The notes under the pieces were generated by a model. It made no database searches, had not been told where the DNA came from, and worked only from the letters and a program-made list of their open reading frames with translations. The position numbers and the translations under genes were made by a program. Positions 5,201 to 6,020 of a stretch of 6,020 bases of DNA are shown piece after piece. This DNA comes from Myxococcales bacterium (GTDB lineage Bacteria > Myxococcota > Bradymonadia > REDH01). Where the stretch lies: contig JAGWVZ010000241.1 of assembly GCA_018970625.1 (NCBI GenBank), positions 1 through 6,020 on the forward strand, given 5' to 3'. The first letter of the stretch is position 1. Every line of letters begins with the position of its first letter.

Positions 5201-6020
5201 ACGACCCCACCGACGACGCACGCGCGCCGGGCTCGAACTGTGTGGTTCGGTTCTGCTTCGACGAGGGCAGCCGGGCACGCGGCGGCGCCTTCTTTGGCTG
5301 TAGCGCGGCGCCGGGTCAGGCTGGCGCCCTGCCCCTTTTGTTGCTGGTGGCATTGCTGGCGCTGGGTCGCAGGCGGCGGCGTACGCCATGGTTGATGTGG
5401 GCGTCGACGGTGTTTGCGGCGCTGATGTTCCACTTTCCCACGGCCGCCGCGCAGAGCGGTTTTGACGTGCAGAACTTTGCGCCCATGCCCTCTCAGCAGA
5501 CGAACTATCTTTCCGTCACGTCGGCGCGCACACCGCGGCGCGGCACGTGGGAGACGGGTCTGGTGCTGAACTACGCGAATGACCCGCTGGTCGTGGTGAA
5601 CGCGGACGGCGACCGCGTGCTGCGCATCGTGGGCGACCAGATCAACGCCGACCTGCTGGGCTCGTTCGCGATTCTGGACACGCTGGAGCTGGGCGTCGGT
5701 GTGCCGCTGGTGCTGTTTCAGCAGGGCGATCTGGCACGGGCCGACTTCGGCGCCGGTGACCTGCGGCTGATTCCGCGGTGGCGCTTTCTGGGAAACGGCG
5801 AGGGACTGTCGCTGGCGGCGGCGCTGGACGTGCGCGTTCCCACCGGACGAGCCGACGATTTTCAGGGTGGCGAGTTTCGGGTGGAACCCCGAATTGCCCT
5901 GGATGTACCGCTCGCGGAGCACTGGTTAGGCTTCAATCTGGGCTGGATGTTTCGACCACAGACAAATTTAATCGATCTGGGCGTGAACGACACGCTGCGG
6001 TTCGGCGTCGCGGCCGACGT
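2140..6020 (+). CDS. Signal peptide / beta-helix / TSP3-like repeat / MYXO-CTERM / second signal peptide / OMP barrel protein, 3' partial
   Basis: The frame is open from ATG 2140 to the window edge: 1293 residues with no stop. Residues 1-23 form a Sec signal peptide ending SLASA. Residues 25-500 form a right-handed beta-helix, opening with the family signature GPGSLRAAIESAN and continuing through repeats with IGG, NVIxGN and IG motifs to a GIDLN...NFPVLT end motif. Residues 500-605 look like a beta-sandwich domain ending in GNTSELSP. Residues 611 to about 1025 are Asp-rich thrombospondin type 3-like repeats, presumed Ca-binding. C1034 and C1039 follow, then a MYXO-CTERM-like tail: C1054, a hydrophobic stretch 1064-1076 and RRRRR 1077-1081. 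A second signal peptide (1086-1104, ending TAAA) starts what looks like the N-terminal barrel of a deltaproteobacterial OmpA-family protein (QNFAPMPSQQTNYLSV and onward). Members of that family often end in TSP3 repeats and a peptidoglycan-binding OmpA domain, which would lie past the window. The product is predicted at the cell surface or outer membrane; its function is unknown. Whether this is one fused gene or two genes joined by an indel is unresolved. Confidence 0.75.
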   Translation, partial: MRSNATPLLILAAVSLLPSLASAATFTVTTTLPTGPGSLRAAIESANAAPGADTIAFNIAGAPEPVSGVYLIAPVTSLPAITGPTVLDATTQPGYAGTPLVELSGTLAGAGVDGLVLSGGSSTLRGLSVTGFSGSGVVLRTQGGNVIEACAIGTSTRIDATGNRAHGVLIDNSPDNRIGGETPATRNWVSGNGNTGLRAFGTGATDLTIQGNYIGVRFDGSTPQANGDVGIQLESVTGARIGGNVAGQRNVIAGNTDGGVEVSGGRDISIVGNWIGLGADGATEVSQGGSGVLATSTVNMRVGGAAAGQGNVIAGHSLDGVTIAGATSTGFSIQNNIIGASADGAILRGNNGAGVTIRQARNGVVGGDADGTGNLIVGNGRAGIQLLDGATGNRLLRNIVGASADGTRDFGNVVQGVLVDDSPGNEVGDGTASNGNLVAFNGADGVAISGDSANVRVSANRLRLNEDLGIDLNADGATLNDVGDVDAGANGSLNFPVLTQVRYDGESVVVEGIVGDGARVELYAVEPDVSGYGEADRFLGAGTEGGGEDTDTSTGTYDLPNAGADTAERFRFVLAVSELTDGTRFSALAISGSGNTSELSPALRGIDLRGDDDDDGLSNGDEFDAGTDFENSDTDGDGVEDGPEVSGENPTDPLNPDSDDDGLCDGTGRVTDVCEPGEDRNNNGAVDDGETDPTNPDTDGGSVSDGDEVLRDDTDPLDPTDDVGGDFDDDGLLNEEEPDFDTDPANPDTDGDGIQDGVEVESDAGTSPTDPDTDDDRLCDGPGAVADVCEPGEDLNADGERGATETDPTNPDTDGGTVSDGNEVLVQGTDPLDPSDDVQRDSDGDGIDNEDEAPNGTDPFDADSDDDGLSDGVEVNGGNPTDPLDADTDGDGLCDGPETVADVCESGEDQNADGVVDDIETDPNDADSDDDCLTDGEERALGTDPLNHDTDGDNVFDGTETGFSGAISPGTDLSRGQCVEDEDPTTTTDPTTPDTDGGGASDGDEDSNGDGVIDDGETNPNDPTDDARAPGSNCVVRFCFDEGSRARGGAFFGCSAAPGQAGALPLLLLVALLALGRRRRRTPWLMWASTVFAALMFHFPTAAAQSGFDVQNFAPMPSQQTNYLSVTSARTPRRGTWETGLVLNYANDPLVVVNADGDRVLRIVGDQINADLLGSFAILDTLELGVGVPLVLFQQGDLARADFGAGDLRLIPRWRFLGNGEGLSLAAALDVRVPTGRADDFQGGEFRVEPRIALDVPLAEHWLGFNLGWMFRPQTNLIDLGVNDTLRFGVAAD
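2671..3447 (+). repeat. Beta-helix super-repeat, five copies of about 62 residues
   Basis: An IGG/VGG turn recurs at residues 178, 241, 302, 365 and 427 (the last copy reads VGD). Each is followed about nine residues later by an N-x-V/I-x-G-N type motif beginning at 187, 250, 311, 374 and 436. Between the first four copies there is also a NxIG or NIVG turn with a following DG. Spacings of 61-63 residues suggest each super-repeat supplies about three coils of a right-handed parallel beta-helix, with Asn and Gly at the turns. The repeats have diverged at DNA level, so they are ancient protein repeats and not recent duplications. Confidence 0.7.
3970..5004 (+). repeat. Three tandem 345-nt units in the Asp-rich TSP3-like array
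   Basis: The Asp-rich region has an exact higher-order period of 345 nt (115 residues), with units at 3970-4314, 4315-4659 and 4660-5004. Landmarks recur at precisely this spacing. The LC-DG Cys codons fall at 4129, 4474 and 4819, and a second Cys (DVCE) follows ten residues later in each unit. Each unit contains several D-x-D-x-D-G Ca-binding loops, an NPTDP/SPTDP-type spacer, GED-N-(A/N)-(D/N)-G and TDP repeats. Unit 3 has lost one codon near its end and then departs from the pattern, gaining C932. A shorter degenerate stretch (5005 to about 5218) continues the Asp-rich character. By family knowledge such repeats form a Ca-stabilised, extended stalk. Confidence 0.8.
5299..5382 (+). other. 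Internal MYXO-CTERM-like sorting signal
   Basis: C1054 in FGCSAAPG is followed by a hydrophobic span (LPLLLLVALLALG, 1064-1076) and five arginines (1077-1081). This is the Cys / transmembrane / Arg-cluster layout of MYXO-CTERM tails. In known MYXO-CTERM proteins this tripartite signal lies at the extreme C-terminus and is thought to be processed for surface anchoring through the Cys. Here the frame does not stop but runs on into a second export signal. Confidence 0.75.
5395..5451 (+). other. Second, internal signal peptide and possible internal start
   Basis: From ATG 5395 (residue 1086) the frame encodes a hydrophobic segment MWASTVFAALMFHF followed by the cleavage-site-like TAAA before QSGFD. 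Together with the preceding Arg cluster it reads as a standard Sec signal peptide, after which an outer-membrane barrel begins. No strong Shine-Dalgarno precedes ATG 5395; the nearest G-rich stretch (5371-5379) is too far away. In the fused product this segment would form the second arm of a membrane hairpin, with the arginines in the cytoplasm. Confidence 0.65.
5452..6020 (+). other. Outer-membrane beta-barrel domain, OmpA-family type (partial)
   Basis: This is the coding segment for residues 1105-1293 of the large frame. It starts with a Q-x-F-x-P-x-P-S-Q-Q-x-N-Y-x-S-V motif (FDVQNFAPMPSQQTNYLSV). It then alternates amphipathic strands and turns: TGLVLNYANDPLVV, LELGVGVPLVLFQ, DFGAGDLRLIPRWRF, LAAALDVRVPTG, FRVEPRIALDV and GFNLGWMFRP. 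The GDLRLIPR and VPTGRADDFQG motifs recall the N-terminal barrel of OmpA-family proteins in Myxococcota and relatives. The domain is cut by the window edge. Confidence 0.7.

Noticed and set aside
3970..5218. Dense GAC-rich repeats considered as a CRISPR or noncoding satellite array
   Set aside because: The period is a multiple of three, the frame stays open and the repeats encode Ca-binding motifs. There are no uniform short repeats with unique spacers.
5388..5390. ATG 5388 as an alternative start for the barrel protein
   Set aside because: It is in a different frame from the barrel and its short translation does not give a signal peptide leading into the barrel sequence.
3796..5922. Very long open frame (about 708 codons) on the minus strand opposite the Asp-rich repeats
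   Set aside because: It is the mirror of GAC-rich codons, which read as Val (GTC) on the other strand, giving low-complexity Val/Ala/Gly/Arg sequence. It matches no family, and the + strand frame is clearly the real one.

Overview
The window is GC-rich bacterial DNA with three genes, all on the + strand. It suggests a diderm with an outer membrane, most likely Myxococcota or a related former deltaproteobacterial lineage. The reasons are a MYXO-CTERM-like tail (Cys, hydrophobic stretch, five Arg), thrombospondin type 3-like Asp-rich repeats, and an OmpA-family-type outer-membrane barrel of the sort common in those bacteria. This assignment rests on protein architecture only, because there is no rRNA or other marker gene.

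Layout: 1-69 is a short leader. 70-753 encodes a DUF4336-type protein, a family related to the metallo-beta-lactamase fold. 754-865 is a short gap with no gene. 866-1924 encodes a predicted exported lipoprotein phosphatase of the calcineurin-like/PPP type, with all core metal motifs intact. 1925-2139 is noncoding and holds a possible stem-loop and T-tract. From 2140 to the window edge runs one uninterrupted frame of 1293 visible codons with no stop. In order it encodes a Sec signal peptide, a right-handed beta-helix, a beta-sandwich-like linker domain, a long Asp-rich repeat array, a MYXO-CTERM-like sorting tail, a second signal peptide, and the start of an outer-membrane beta-barrel.

The main point of interest is the third gene. 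A surface-anchor signal that normally ends a protein is followed in the same frame by a second signal peptide and an apparently complete new exported protein. Read literally, this is a natural polyprotein: a surface beta-helix/Ca-repeat protein joined to an OMP by a membrane hairpin. The alternative is two adjacent genes joined by a one-base indel. A TGATG stop/start overlap lies in the neighbouring frame exactly at the junction (5393-5397) and makes this a concrete possibility. The Asp-rich array also shows an exact 345-nt (115-residue) higher-order period that carries a conserved Cys pair.

The first two genes have no visible functional link to the third. All three lie in the same direction, but the gaps of 112 and 215 nt and the exported nature of two products do not establish an operon.
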